64,000 bases of DNA from Prorocentrum cordatum. Lineage: Eukaryota > Sar > Dinophyceae > Prorocentrales > Prorocentraceae. Both the position numbers and the translations under genes were made by a program. Positions 54,309-63,904 of the stretch are shown here, in pieces. The DNA lies in NCBI GenBank assembly GCA_963575745.1, contig CAUYUJ010015497.1, positions 139,566-203,565 of the forward strand, written 5' to 3'. Within the stretch, counting starts at the first letter, position 1; each line of letters starts with the position of its first letter. The notes below the pieces were generated by a model that made no database searches, was not told where the DNA came from, and was given only the letters and a program-made list of their open reading frames with translations.

Positions 54309-55872
54309 GGCACTTTCTCGACACCACAGGGGGTGCGCAGGGGTTGGTCTCTCAGCTCGGCCGCTATCCACGACACTGGCGCAAAGCCTAGCAGGCGTGG
54401 CACTCTCTCGACATCGGCCGCTATCCACGACACTGGCGCAAAGCTAGCAGGCGTGGCACTTTCTCGACACCACAGGGGGTGCGCAGGGGGTGGTCTCTCA
54501 CCGCGGTCCCTATCCACGACACTGGCGCAAAGCCTAGCAGGCGTGGCACTCTCTCGACACAAAAGGGGTGGGCAGGGGGTGGTCTCTCAGCTCGGCCGCT
54601 ATCCACGACACTGGCGCAAAGCTAGCAGGCGTGGCACTTTCTCGACACCACAGGGGGTGCGCAGGGGGTGGTCTCTCAGCTCGGCCGCTATCCACGACAC
54701 TGGCGCAAAGCCTAGCAGGCGTGGCACTTTCTCGACACCACAGGGGGTGCGCAGGGGGTGGTCTCTCAGCTCGGCCGCTATCCACGACACTGGCGCAAAG
54801 CCTAGCAGGCGTGGCACTCTCTCGACACCAAAGGGGGTGGGCAGGGGGTGGTCTCTCAGCTCGGCCGCTATCCACGACACTGGCGCAAAGCCTAGCAGCG
54901 TGGCACTTTCTGGACACCACAGGGGGTGGGCAGGGGGTGGTCTCTCAGCTCGGCCGCTATCCACGACACTGGCGCAACGCTAGCAGCGTGGCACTTTCTC
55001 GACACCACAGGGGGTGGAGGGGGTGGTCTCTCAGCTCGGCCGCTACCACGACACTGGCGCAAAGCCTAGCAGGCGTGGCACTTTCTCGACACCACACGGG
55101 GTGCGCAGGGGGTGGTCTCTCAGCTCGGTCGCTATCCACGACACTGGCGCAAAGCCTAGCAGGCGTGGCACTTTCTCGACACCACAGGGGGTGCGCAGGG
55201 GGTGGTCTCTCAGCTCGGCCGCTATCCACGACACTGGCGCAAAGCCTAGCAGGCGTGGCACTTTCTCGACACCAAAGGGGGTGGGCAGGGGGTGGTCTCT
55301 CAGCTCGGCCGCTATCCACGACACTGGCGCAAAGCCTAGCAGGCGTGGCACTTTCTCGACACCACAGGGGGTGCGCAGGGGGTGGTCTCTCAGCTCGGCC
55401 GCTATCCACGACACTGGCGCAAAGCCTAGCAGGCGTGGCACTTTCTCGACACCACAGGGGGTGTGCAGGGGGTGGTCTCTCACCGCGGTCCCTATCCACG
55501 ACACTGGCGCAAAACCTAGCAGGCGTGGCACTTTCTCGACACCACAGGGGGTGCGCAGGTCTCTCAGCTCGGCCGCTACCCACGACACTGGCGAAAAGCC
55601 TAGCAGGCGTGGCACTTTCTCGACACCACGCGGGGTGCGCAGGGGGTGGTCTCTCAGCTCGGTCGCTATCCACGACACTGGCGCAAAGCCTAGCAGGCGT
55701 GGCACTTTCTCGACACCACAGGGGGTGCGCAGGGGGTGGTCTCTCAGCTCGGCCGCTATCCACGACACCGGCGCAAAGCCTAGCAGGCGTGGCACTTTCT
55801 CGACGCCAAAGGGGGTGGGCAGGGGGTGGTCTCTCAGCTCGGCCGCTATCCACGACACTGGCGCAAAGCTTT
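54309..55872. repeat. second 90-bp satellite, unrelated
   Basis: About 17 units of GTGGCACTTTCTCGACACCA, CAGGGGGTGCGCAGGGGGTG, GCTATCCACGACACTGGCGC, AAAGCCTAGCAGGC. Period 90 (ACACTGGCGC at 55141 and 55231). Variant units with GGTCCCTATCC recur at 54505 and 55488, suggesting higher-order copying. No sequence similarity to the 50-53.7 kb satellite. Confidence 0.95.
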
Positions 55873-55875
55873 AAA

Positions 55876-56770
55876 TTAAGTATGTGGGGTTCCTCGGTAG
55901 CGTAATTTTGCTTTTTCGTTTCAACCCCAAAGTGTTTTCCTGCAGGGACTGGGGCGGCGACAGCCTGCAGAAGATTCCCCGCCAGAGTTAGGCAGGGATA
56001 CAAGGCCAACTGCAGGGAGACTGCAGCTGGAATAGCAGCACGGACCGCCCGCCCTCGACTGCACAAGAGGACGGGCGGACATCAGCCAGGATGCTGGGCT
56101 GCGAGGTGTTGGGGCTAGGAGCCTGAACTCCAGTCCACAGCAACACCATAAAAGACGGGAGACCGACGGGGCTAGCTGTCCCCGTGTCCCCGAGAAAAGA
56201 GACGCCTCCTCGAGAGCGCCGCGCATACCTCTAGGAAGAGGTGCCCAATAGAGACGGGCCGCACGACGCTGAAAGAGGGCCTAGGCGTTGGGGCCAGGAG
56301 CGACGCTACCTAGCCACAGCAAGCGCCAAATTCGAGCGACGGTCGGGATAGATCTATCCCCGTGCCCCGCTAGAAACGCACTCAGGATGTGCGCGCACCC
56401 CCCCCCTGAAAAGGGGTGCCTGACACACGTGCGAAAAGACGCGCACGCACACGAAGGTATAAGCCCACACAAGGACGACGAGGCTCTGTCCCAGGTGCTG
56501 GATGCGCCTGGACGACACTGCCTCGCCCCAGATGTAGAGCAAAGGCAAAAAAGAGAAACTCGGCGGCCCAAGGCCGATAAAAAACAAAATAAATAAAGCC
56601 GACCACCCACACAAGGACGACGAGGTCCTCAGCCCCTGGTGCAAATAGCGCCAGGACGGCCGCTGACCTCGCCCCAGATGTGGGGTAAAGCACGGACGCC
56701 TGCCGAAGGGACAGTCGCATCGGGCCGCGCTGGAAAGAATAAAACACTAAAGGCGAAAGCCTGAAGATAA
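55876..56770 (-). repeat. LINE 3' region with internal duplications
   Basis: Two tandem-like duplications. GTTGGGGCTAGGAGC at 56109 and GTTGGGGCCAGGAGC at 56288 head segments of about 150 bases. CACACAAGGACGACGAGG at 56466 and 56606 head segments of about 85 bases, each ending TCGCCCCAGATGTRGRG. No poly-A tail is seen at the satellite junction. Confidence 0.7.
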
Positions 56771-56773
56771 TTA

Positions 56774-57613
56774 CTAATCAGAACTGTCAGACTGATCCTG
56801 GCGCCCCCTCGCCAAGAAAGTGGGATGGTCCCGTCGCAGCTCTTGATGGGCATCTCGCTTTTGCAATGCTAAAAGAAGCTCCGAGGCCAACTCCTGCAGA
56901 TGGGCCTCCTCCTCAGAATCAGTGTCCTGTGGGGATCCCACGGGAGCAGGAAGGTGCCTGTGGGGGCCTCGAGGCAAGCGGGATACATCCGAGCTGGGGA
57001 TCGGGCAGTCAACGTCTAAAGAGGGTCTTTGGGGGTGACGTCCCTTGGAGACTTCCGACCACACCCTTCTTCCAAAACGCGACGGGCGAGCCGGGCACTT
57101 AACCAGCAGGCCTCTAAATCTCCCGTGAGAAGAATAGGATTTACATGAAATACACAGAATTAAAGTGGCCCCGTCAGAACATTCCAGACCTATGCAGGAG
57201 TGCCCCAGACTGCTAATATGTTGAAGGGGCAGCTCCCTCGTGTCTGGGCAGTCCTCCAAAGAGGGCTTACGAGGCCAGGGGCAGCGACGCACTTTGAGGC
57301 AAGTCAAGCACTTCCAAAAAGTTCCAAAGTGTCGCCAGAAATGCAGCCCTTTGCCAGTTCTCACTGGCTTCGGCGGGCGGACGTACTCTACTTCTCCGTA
57401 CTCCCGCAGGGGAGCGTAATGGGGAAGAATATGCATCGCCAGAGTACAATAAGCTCTAGCAAATTTGATGTCGGTGGTGAGCGATTCCTCTAGCTTCAAA
57501 TATGATGGGTGTCTCGCGAGTGCGGCCTTGGCCACGGCATCCGCCTGGTCATTCCCTTCCCTCCAGAAACGAAGCTGTGGAGAGATCGAAACGTCGTCTA
57601 CCGATTGGTGGGA
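56774..57613 (-). pseudogene. LINE RNase H end and C-terminal tail
   Basis: Directly after the TAA the same frame continues SHQSVDDVSI and FWREGNDQADAVAKAALARH, the last catalytic Asp region of RNase H. It then runs about 230 residues with a Cys motif (CLTCLKVRRC) and a second (CISCKSYSS), ending in an acidic/basic tail (GRQDQSDSSD) at 56774. Without the stop it would be one uninterrupted C-terminus. Confidence 0.75.
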
Positions 57614-57616
57614 TTA

Positions 57617-57975
57617 AACATGCGAAACCAGCGGAACATGTTTAAATCCTGGCTCAGCTCTAGCCTGTAACAGGTGGCCTGAATAAACGCCTTTGTCACT
57701 GAGTTGCCTAGCACGGTCGGCTCCAAAAAGTTTGACAACGCTCTCGCAGTCGGAAACAATCGACGAGGGACCCGAAATCAATTGGACCCCCGCCAAAAAG
57801 GAACAAAACTCTCCTGCCTGGGGCGTCTGAGGGAGATGAGCCCAGACGGGCCCCGAGGCTGTGGCAAGCAGCTCCTGGTCGGGACTGCACAGGGCGACTC
57901 CCCAGGAGGCGCTGGACAGTTAATTTTATGACCCTTCTCGAAAAGGAGCCATCTACGAAAACCACACCTTCAAAC
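57617..57975 (-). pseudogene. LINE RNase H domain
   Basis: Motifs in order: VVFVDGSFS (first Asp), WGVALCSPDQELLATASG, AGEFCSFLAG (Glu), SDCESVVKLFG (Asp). A frame change lies between VDGSFS and WGVALC, and an in-frame TAA (57614-57616 on plus as TTA) follows KHVPLVSHV just before the expected His region. The residues for catalysis are present, but the reading frame is broken. Confidence 0.75.
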
Positions 57976-58606
57976 GATTCTGGCTGGGGGGGTTCGAATG
58001 CCAGGTGATGTTAAGCGTATCGTCGTCCATGTGTCGAGGAGGAGGGTGCAGATCGCCAGGGTGAGGGAGGACTCCATGGGTAACATCAAACAACCTGTCC
58101 GAAGAGGTAACGTAATCGAATAGGGAATCTAGGAGTTCCTGACCAACCAACTCGGAACGAAGAGCTTGCAACTTCGGACACATCCAGAGGCGGTGGAAAA
58201 TCGAGTCGGTGGGCGCGCCGCAGAGCTCGCACTCTGCAGGAAACTGGTAACCGCAGCCACGGGCCTTCATTCGAGTCCAAATGCCGTCGCACGTACAGCT
58301 CCTCAGAGTCCCTTTTTGAAGAGGAGTATACTTGGAGGAGGACAAGAAAGAGGAGACCACATCGTAGCAGAGGCGGCCGTGCCCGAAACAGTACTTGTGG
58401 GCCAGGTAGCGCTCGAGTCTCCTAAGGACCGCAGCTCGAAGGTGTTTCCTAAGGAGGGCGGGGGAAGTGAATGAAAGCTCGTGAGTGTTCCCGAGATCAT
58501 CCACCAGCCTGTTAAACTCAGGCATCTCCCAACCGAGGCCCACAAGAGTCATGTGCATCCCCGACAGAGGGGGCCCTAACCCCTCTCCACGTGCGCGGGG
58601 GGGGGG
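57953..58606 (-). pseudogene. LINE linker and CCHC zinc-knuckle domain
   Basis: After the homopolymer frameshift the reading continues GMHMTLVGLGWEMPEFNRLV, LERYLAHKYCFGHGRLCYDV and a CCHC knuckle CELCGAPTDSIFHRLWMC (Cys-x2-Cys-x7-His-x4-Cys), as in the C-terminal region of many LINE ORF2 proteins. The frame stops at 57953, after another homopolymer (seven G on plus near 57985), beyond which RNase H continues in a different frame. Confidence 0.8.
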
Positions 58607-60090
58607 CGAGCCCAGACGCTGCCCCACCACTCACGCAGCAAGGGGATCGGGGACGCGGCAGCGTGGAGACGACTAGAGGAGGCCCAGAACTCACGATGCC
58701 ACCTGCTGATGACGGAGGCTTGCACTTGCCAGGTGGGGCCGCTTCCCAGGAGCATCAGAGCCGAAAGCGATCTACCACTACAGGAGGGCTTAATGAGGCG
58801 GGCCAGGCTGCGCCTGAGCTCCAGGACCTCCGAGGGGGAGAGCCCATAACACTCGGACCCGTACGTGGCAACATGCAGAGGCCCCGCGACCCAAAGACGA
58901 CGGAGGCGCTGTCTGCTCAAAACACGACCGAACTTGCCAAGCCGTCGGCTTCTCGCTTTACCCTCGGCCAGTCTACGCTTAGTTCTGGCGTTTTTCCCCT
59001 GGAGGCGGATGGAGGTCCCCTGGGTATCGTCCACTCCTAAGTTCACTCCTGAATTAACCAAGGGTCCTGAAAGTTCAATCCCAAGAGAGTCCTGGATATC
59101 CAAGCCGACGGCCTTGGAGCTGCAGATAAGGGTGGCCTTGTCGGCCGAGAGAGTGGCCCCGATCTCAGCGGTGGCACTCCTAAGGGCTCGGGCTCCTTCA
59201 ACAACTCCTGAAACAATTTCTTGGTGGGTGCCCACCGCATCAATACTACTATTGTCGATGCACAGCTTGACGTCCACATGCGGGCTCCAGGCGATCTTAT
59301 CCAAAGGGCCCGAACTGTTAATACGTATCATAGTGGTTGCCAGACTGCAGCCTGCGACAACCCCAAACTGAACGAAAACGGCTTCGGAGATCATCGCCTG
59401 GAGACACACATGCCTGGCCGACGCGTAGGCCGCGATGGCAACTCTGCTGACCGCCAACGGGAATTCATGCTGGCGACACCTCTGCTGCAACTGACCGAGG
59501 GGAAAGGTTTCGTAATACTTGACAAAATCCCAAAGCATATTCGCAGAAGTATGGTCTCTGGCAACTTCGCCCTCGGCTCGAAGAAGCTGACGCCACACGG
59601 TACCCCCAGCACCCGTGAAACTACCCGCGGCAAAATAAGGGCGAGCGTTTCGCTTCTCCCAGTCGTTGGCAACGGGCCTTCTGGCCTTTGCCCAAACTCG
59701 ATATGGGGCAGAAACCACGCCAATCGGACGGACCCCCACGGGGACCTTGGGGATGAGATGCATCAAAATGACCGCAATCTGGGCGGGAAGAAGCCCCGGG
59801 GTTTCCATAACCTGAAAAATGGACAGCAGGGCGCTCAAACCCTGATCAGACAACCACCCTATGTGTCTGATGTGGAAACCGTCCGAAGCCACCGCCGAGC
59901 GTTCTTTGCGCCGAAGACGCAGATTTCGAACCGCACCCAGCTCGAGCGGCGGCAAGGGAGGGGCGGGGGTGAAGACCTCAGGGGTAGGGGTGGAGGACGG
60001 AGTAGCTCTCCACAACCCTTTGTACCTGGAGGCTTCGAAATGCAAAATACTCAAGGGATCACTCGCCACCTTGCCGTCGCAAGAGAGCAC
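58576..60090 (-). pseudogene. LINE reverse transcriptase, active site altered
   Basis: The frame carries SAVASDGFHIRHIGWL and IPKVPVGVRPIGVVS, typical of non-LTR reverse transcriptase N-terminal motifs. Motif A is WDFVKYYETF (Asp at residue 188 of the frame). Motif B is VVAGCSLATT (residues 244-253). Motif C reads CIDN (277-280) instead of xxDD: the second catalytic Asp is Asn, encoded by AAT, one transition from GAT. The thumb region follows (LGKFGRVLSRQRLRRLW, LHVATYGSECYGLSPSEVLE). The frame terminates just past a run of ten G on plus (58597-58606), and the next domain continues in another frame. A catalytically dead copy is likely. Confidence 0.85.
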
Positions 60091-60264
60091 GGTGGTGGGG
60101 TGCCGGGGGGGGGGGGGGGGGCCTTTTAAGCCAGGTGAGCATTCCGTCCTCCTTGGTCAATCCCTTTCAAAAGCCAAGCCCTCCATCCCTGCGAGGCTTC
60201 CAGCCGAGTCCTCTTTAGGACCGAATCCAAGGCCTCGCGGAACTAAAAATGCACGTTTTCCTTT

Positions 60265-60505
60265 AGAAAATCAATGATTTTGGCCTCGTGGGGCCCTCTT
60301 GGGACGCCTCGTGGGCGCCTCCTGGGGCGTCGTGGAGGCCTCTTGGGACGTCTTGGGGCCGCCTTGGGCGGTCTTGGGCTCTCTTGGAGCGCTCTTGGGC
60401 CGTCTTGGGCGCTTCTTGGGCCGTCTTGGGCCGTCTTGGGCGCCGTCTTGGCCGCTTCTTGGGCTGTCTTAGGCGCCTAAGACGGCCCAAGAAGCGCCCA
60501 AGAAG
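60265..60505. repeat. inverted CCAAGA block ending in a palindrome
   Basis: CTCTTGGGACGCCTCGTGGGC units on plus reverse orientation at a near-perfect palindrome centred at 60474/60475 (CGCTTCTTGGGCTGTCTTAGGC and its complement, arms about 30 bases). Confidence 0.8.
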
Positions 60506-60683
60506 CGTGCTCCGATGATGCCTCGAGCGAAACGCTGTTTTTAAGCCCCGAAGGCCGTCCTACTCGAGAAAGAACGCGGCGGGAGGGTAATTGGATCTCG
60601 GGCCTGGTGATGCCAACCCCCTCGAACTCCCCCAAGTCCAATTTCTTCCGACTAACGGACCGCACGCTAACGCGCGCTTTCCG

Positions 60684-62209
60684 TCATCCCGTCGGCGCGT
60701 CCGGAGTGGTGCGGTCGAACACGGGCGCGGCTCCACGCGCGGACCCGGCGTCGCTCTCGCCATGACGGGCCCCGACCACCGCTCGAGCCCCGTCGGCGCC
60801 CACGGCCACGGACCACCCGAAGTGGTCGACGTCCGAGGCAGCCGCGGCCGCGAGCCTCGCCAACTGCGCGCCGCTGGCCCCGTCGAACACGTACGCGGAC
60901 CCGGAGATCCCTCCTGCGTCGTCGACGCCATAAGCCACACCACCGCCCGGGCCCCGTCCGCGCTCACGGCCACTGAACGCCCGAAGTAGTCGCCGGCGGC
61001 CGCGTCCGCGGCCACGAGCTTCGCCAACTGCGCGCCGCTGGCCCCGTCGAACACGCACGCGGACCCGGAGATCTCTCCTGCGTCGTCGACGCCCTAAGCC
61101 CCCACCACCGCCGGGGCCCCGTCCGCGCTCACGGCCACTGAACGCCCGAAATAGTCGCCGGCGGCCGCGTCCGCGGCCACGAGCTTCGCCAACTGCGCGC
61201 CGCTGGCCCCGTCGAACACGTGCGCGGACCCGGCGTTCTCGTCCTTAAAAAAAAGGCCCCTACCACCACCCGGGCCCCGTCGGCACTGACGGCCACCGAG
61301 CACCCGAAGTTGTCGCAGCCGGCCGCGTCGGCGGCCTGGAGCTTCGCCAGCTGCGCGCCGCTGGTTCAGTCGAATACGTACGCGGACCCAGATAATGTCC
61401 TGGCGTCCTCGTCCTGTATGGTCCCTACCACAAAGCCGCATCCCCGACGAGCTTCGCCAACTGCGCGCCGCTGGCCCCGTCGAACACGTACGCAGACCCG
61501 GACAATGACCCGGCGTCGTCGTCGTCCGTGGCCCCCACCACCACCACCCGGGCCCCGTCGGCGCTGACGGCCACCGAGAACCCAAGGCGGTCGCTGCTGG
61601 CCACGTCCGCGGCCACGAGCTTCGCACCCAGCACAACGTCGAAAGTCCCATCAAGCGTCTGAACACGTCGTCGAAGGTACCCGTCGGAACTGGAGTCGGT
61701 GGTGCCGGTGTCTGTGGTAGAGCGGGCGTCGGCGGTGGTGCTGGTGCAGACTTTGGAGAAGGCGTCGGCTGGTTCTTGACGTAGGTGCAGGCCCTGCTGT
61801 TCTTGCCCTCCCAGTTCGCCACGATGTCACTGATCGCGCTGTAGCAATACCGCACGCCAGTGTCCGTACAATCATTGTCGCGCAGGACATAGCAATCAGG
61901 ATCTGCGCTGCACGCCGCTTCAGCATTAACTCGCGAAGACGCTGTGCTGTAGCAGCACGGACCCGACCACGCAAAACTGGCCACTCGAGGGCCGTCAATG
62001 TACAATGCTTCGGCGGCTGCGGCTGTCTCTGTCGCGCTGCCGGTCGTGGCCTGGGCTGCAAACAACATCACCATGAGGGCGATCACCAACCGTGACCTGG
62101 ACCAGCCCCCCGTGCTCTCACGATTGCCCTTCGTGCTGCCGACGCCCTGGACCTGGCCGGGTGGTTGAGCATCCGGGGAGCCCCCGGCGAGCGCGGGCCG
62201 CCGAAGCAT
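60684..62209 (-). pseudogene. FG-GAP repeat surface protein, broken
   Basis: An ATG at 62209 starts MLRRPALAGG; a hydrophobic segment RLVIALMVMLFAAQATTG (about residues 35-52) would act as a signal or anchor. Next is a Cys-rich domain of about 70 residues (WSGPCCYSTASS, ACSADPDCYVLRDNDC, GVRYCYSA, RACTYVKN), a Pro/Thr-rich linker, then FG-GAP (integrin alpha-like) repeats of about 55 residues, with the pattern DYFGRSVAVSADGARAVVGA then GSAYVFDGASGAQLAKLVAA, ending at PDAPTG near 60684. The repeats fall in three frames: a change near 61650, an in-frame TGA near 61367 and an A8 run at 61244-61251. Extracellular adhesion is a family-level guess. Confidence 0.7.
60850..61640 (-). repeat. 165-bp FG-GAP-encoding tandem repeat
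   Basis: TTCGCCAACTGCGCGCCGCTGGCC-type text (on plus) recurs at about 60857, 61021, 61186, 61344 and 61454. The usual spacing is 164-165, with one shortened unit of 110. Confidence 0.85.
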
Positions 62210-62436
62210 CCCGCCCTCGGACGCCTCGCCCACCGCCTTCCGCGTGGCGAGCGCCCCGCTGCGCCGCGAGGCGGGCGGCCCCAGCCGACACGGGCGCCAC
62301 GCTGGGGAAGGGCAGCACGGCGCTCCCCGGGCGGACGGCCCCGGCGGACCCGACATCGCTCTGCCACATGCCTCCGCGTCACCGCGCCCCGCGAAGCGCC
62401 CGCTGCCGCGAGCAGCCGGAAGCGGCGGTGCGGGCG

Positions 62437-63064
62437 TCAAGATCGGCGTCGGTGCTGGAAAAACAGGCACCCTGCCTGCACCAGGGCTTCGCTCGTGTCT
62501 GCGACACTCACCTTGGCATGGCTCGCGATGTCGATGCCGCAGACATGGGCACACAAGATAGCACTGGCGATTTCGAGTGCCCCTCCCGCTGCCAGTGTGG
62601 CCCATAACTCGCTCATCATATTGGCGTCAGGCTGGAAGTGCACGTGGACGCGGTCGGCAACCGTCAGATACGCAGAAGCGAACTTGTCGTACATAGAGAC
62701 AGTCCCTCCGTCGTCGATGCCGCATAAGGCTGGAGTGCCCACCGTGCGGAAGGAGAGGTAGAGAGCGCCCGCACCTGTCACAGCCGCACTATTCCCTACA
62801 CGATCATCGCACCGAATTTTCACCATCAAAGATGGTTCACCAATCGGCACCTCGTAGAGAGCAGAACGGTTGACCGTCAAGTTGCCAGATCCCCAAACGA
62901 ACTCCTCTACCACGGCTTCTGTGAGCCAACCCATCCTGTTGCGCGCCACCACATGGGTGTCTGAGTGCCGCCACGAACGCTGATAGACCATCACCGCATC
63001 GTCCAAGTACGGCTCGGACGACCCGTCGGTCTGGTAGCCTCCTGCGTGGTGGAGTTGTTTTTTT
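62437..63064 (-). pseudogene. unknown protein, C-terminal part
   Basis: About 205 residues of convincing coding sequence: HHAGGYQTDGSSEPYLDDAV, MVYQRSWRHSDTHVVARNRM, WLTEAVVEEFVWGSGNLTVN, SLMVKIRCDDRVGNSAAVTG, VSMYDKFASAYLTVADRVHV, ending VQAGCLFFQHRRRS. A beta-rich fold with one hydrophobic helix (IASAILCAHVCGIDI) is suggested. It joins the upstream part across a T7 run on plus (63058-63064), where the frame changes. The FG-GAP gene starts 228 bases further downstream on the same strand. Family not recognised. Confidence 0.55.
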
Positions 63065-63657
63065 CCCACCGCGCACACGCCAGACCCGCCAGCGCCACCA
63101 ATTGTCACCTAGCTCGTGGAACACCTCAATCCCAAATAATGGCGTTGGCGTAGTACTGGGACCACCCGTTGGAAACACGAGTGTAAGTAAGTAAATGGTG
63201 GCAGCGAAAACGCGTCCGGGTGGAATTGCCATCGTATGAATGTAACTCCTGGTGCTGCCCTGTGCTTGACACAATCGTTGAGAAGACATACTGGTATAGA
63301 GTGATCCAAGACTTGTTCCCCAAATCGCTGGTTTCTCGGTCAACTCAATCGAGAAAACGACTTTGGAAGATGAGAACCAAACCGTTTGCCACGAATTTTG
63401 GTACAAAGAGTCGTTGCAGCCGGGCACATTCCAAACGAAGCCCTGACCTCCGCGAGAGTCTTGGCGGGATGTGCCCCCTGGTAAAGCAGGTGGACGACAA
63501 GGATCGGGCCGAAATCCCCGTGGACGGAGTCGACTATAATTTCGGCGCTGTCAGTCTGGTCAAAGTCATGAATGTCCCCGTGGGTTTACAGGAAGGTGTT
63601 GAACAGTTCCCACGGGCTCGGCGCACCATTCGTAAATACTGCACTGCTTCTGTCCAT
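63065..63657 (-). pseudogene. unknown protein, N-terminal part
   Basis: ATG at 63657 reads MDRSSAVFTNGAPSPWELFN, then TFL and an in-frame TAA (TTA on plus at 63586-63588), then THGDIHDFDQTDSAEIIVDS and FGPILVVHLLYQG. At a C5 run (63474-63478) the frame changes to GQGFVWNVPGCNDSLYQNSW, VVFSIELTEKPAIWGTSLGS, a membrane-like VFAATIYLLTLVFPTGG and FGIEVFHELGDNWWRW. One nonsense and two homopolymer frameshifts separate it from a protein of about 400 residues. The nonsense codon is one transition from CAA. A spliced-leader relic lies upstream, so a decayed retrogene is the favoured reading. Family not recognised. Confidence 0.5.
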
Positions 63658-63731
63658 CGTTCAAGAGGCCGGACTTCAAGAAAACATCGGCCACTTGGAC
63701 GAATCGACACGGAAACAAATATAAAAACTAA

Positions 63732-63820
63732 GTGTGGATGTCTATCCTCGGTTCGAGCCGTGCCGATAAGGCAGGCCAGAGCGACGTGTCTTGCGAAGCG
63801 GATCCATCGAACGCCGACAT
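63732..63820 (-). CDS. short 5' open frame after spliced-leader relic
   Basis: ATG at 63820, about 20 bases after the spliced-leader relic, reads MSAFDGSASQDTSLWPALSA then RLEPRIDIHT and stops at TAG. Such a short leader between spliced leader and ATG would be normal for a dinoflagellate mRNA. It may be the true N-terminus of the gene below, cut off by a lesion, or an unrelated small frame. Confidence 0.3.
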
Positions 63821-63840
63821 GGCTTCAGCAAATACACGGT

Positions 63841-63862
63841 GTTGAGCCAAAATGGTTATGGG
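63841..63862 (-). other. relict dinoflagellate spliced leader
   Basis: The minus strand reads CCCATAACCATTTTGGCTCA then AC, matching the 22-nt dinoflagellate spliced leader at 18 positions, with an unbroken 14-base core CCATTTTGGCTCAA. The leader is normally added by trans-splicing and is absent from genes; its presence in genomic DNA upstream of a same-strand open frame is the known mark of a reverse-transcribed and reinserted mRNA. Confidence 0.7.
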
Positions 63863-63904
63863 GGACCTCTTCACACCTGTGGGGAGCAAGCTTTATCGTG
63901 GTGT

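Larger units (their letters stand above)
55876..60250 (-). mobile_element. 5'-truncated LINE with RT and RNase H
   Basis: Minus-strand non-LTR retroelement remnant. In order: a short upstream trace (SVLKRTRLEASQGWRAWLL) at 60140-60240, reverse transcriptase (58607-60090), a CCHC knuckle domain (about 58000-58600), RNase H (about 57540-57965), a C-terminal tail ending at 56774, and a 900-base 3' region. The endonuclease domain is missing; upstream of 60250 lies an inverted CCAAGA block, as expected for 5' truncation. The 3' end falls exactly at a unit of the 90-bp satellite (GGCGCAAAGC|TTTAAATTAAG), so insertion into or next to the satellite is likely. Confidence 0.85.

Noticed and set aside
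56288-60129. Plus-strand frames across the LINE
   Set aside because: They are antisense to clear reverse transcriptase and RNase H motifs on the minus strand.
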